From the NCBI GenBank assembly GCA_025965735.1, contig JAOPWK010000241.1, positions 1-5,123 of the forward strand: 5,123 nt of DNA. The letters run 5' to 3'. Shown piece by piece: positions 4,963 through 5,123 of this stretch. Positions within the stretch are counted from its first letter, which is position 1. Each line of letters opens with the position of its first letter. This stretch comes from Frankiales bacterium. Its GTDB lineage: Bacteria > Actinomycetota > Actinomycetes > Mycobacteriales > SCTD01. The notes under the pieces were generated by a model. That model searched no databases and had not been told where the DNA came from. It was given only the letters and a program-made list of their open reading frames with translations. A program made the position numbers and the translations under genes.

Positions 4963-4971
4963 CCCGGTTCA
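4959..4971. promoter_or_regulatory. Possible ArsR operator
   Basis: TCAACC-C-GGTTCA is an inverted repeat with five of six pairs matched, overlapping the -35 box of the arsR promoter. A repressor bound here would block RNA polymerase. The half-site resembles TCAA/TTGA half-sites described for ArsR proteins. The repeat is short and imperfect, and it also covers the stop codon of the upstream gene. Confidence 0.35.
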
Positions 4972-5123
4972 GGCCCGCCCCCGGCCTCGCAGCAGCCCGG
5001 CAGCCGCGAGGGCGGCGACGGCAGCACCGGCGAGCGGAGCCGCACCCGTGCTGGCGAGGGTGGGCGTGGGCGCTGCCGGCGGTGCGGACGCAGGTGCCGG
5101 CGGCCTCGGGGCTGCGGCCGGAG
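4969..5123 (-). CDS. C-terminus of a sortase-anchored surface protein (partial)
   Basis: This is the final 50 codons of a gene whose start lies beyond the right edge. The visible part is a Pro/Ala-rich stretch of about 20 residues, then LASTG at 5044-5058, a hydrophobic Ala/Leu segment of about 18 residues, and a basic tail RGRGRA before TGA. That triad is a cell-wall sorting signal. LAxTG is the form known for class E sortases of high-GC actinobacteria, in place of LPxTG. The Pro/Ala stretch would span the cell wall. What the exported domain does cannot be seen. The stop lies 7 nt from the arsR -35 box, with no obvious terminator between. Confidence 0.7.
   Translation of the reverse strand, partial: PAAAPRPPAPASAPPAAPTPTLASTGAAPLAGAAVAALAAAGLLRGRGRA

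Noticed and set aside
1..5123. Search for CRISPR arrays, tRNA or rRNA genes, insertion sequences and attachment sites
   Set aside because: No spaced repeat array, tRNA-like cloverleaf, transposase motif or long terminal inverted repeat was seen; only the short repeats listed are present.

Overview
The window is very GC-rich, codons end overwhelmingly in G or C, and GTG/TTG starts are frequent. Together with a mycobacterial-type PstB, Streptomyces-type 11-nt PHO boxes and an LAxTG-type cell-wall sorting signal, this points to a high-GC Gram-positive actinobacterium. Genus cannot be read from the sequence.

Left part (1-3222) is a high-affinity phosphate uptake (Pst) locus. On the minus strand pstS (phosphate-binding lipoprotein), pstC and the first 15 codons of pstA run toward the left edge. 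pstC and pstA overlap by ATGA, and a strong hairpin sits between pstS and pstC. On the plus strand, diverging from pstS, is pstB (the ATPase). The 253-nt gap between them holds two arrays of the PHO-box unit GTTCACC at 11-nt spacing. pstB carries an in-frame TAG just after its Walker A motif. The rest of the frame is intact, so the gene is a very recent pseudogene, a sequence error or, less likely, read through.

Middle part (3223-3490): a third PHO box lies just upstream of a 67-residue protein. It resembles the three-helix-bundle domain that actinobacteria often fuse to the N-terminus of ArsC-like phosphatases.

Right part (3480-4926) is a compact minus-strand arsenic operon, arsR - aquaporin - arsC, with overlapping stops and starts. 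It has a recognisable promoter giving a probably leaderless arsR message. There is no ArsB or Acr3 pump; the aquaporin takes that slot, as in known arsR-aqpS-arsC operons. arsC converges on, and overlaps by 11 nt, the small three-helix protein gene. The right edge holds the last 50 codons of a minus-strand surface protein ending in LASTG, a hydrophobic segment and a basic tail.

Functionally the window joins phosphate uptake to arsenate detoxification. Arsenate is a phosphate analogue that enters through phosphate transporters. ArsC would reduce it to arsenite and the aquaporin would let arsenite out. PhoP would control the phosphate side and possibly the small protein, and ArsR the arsenic side.
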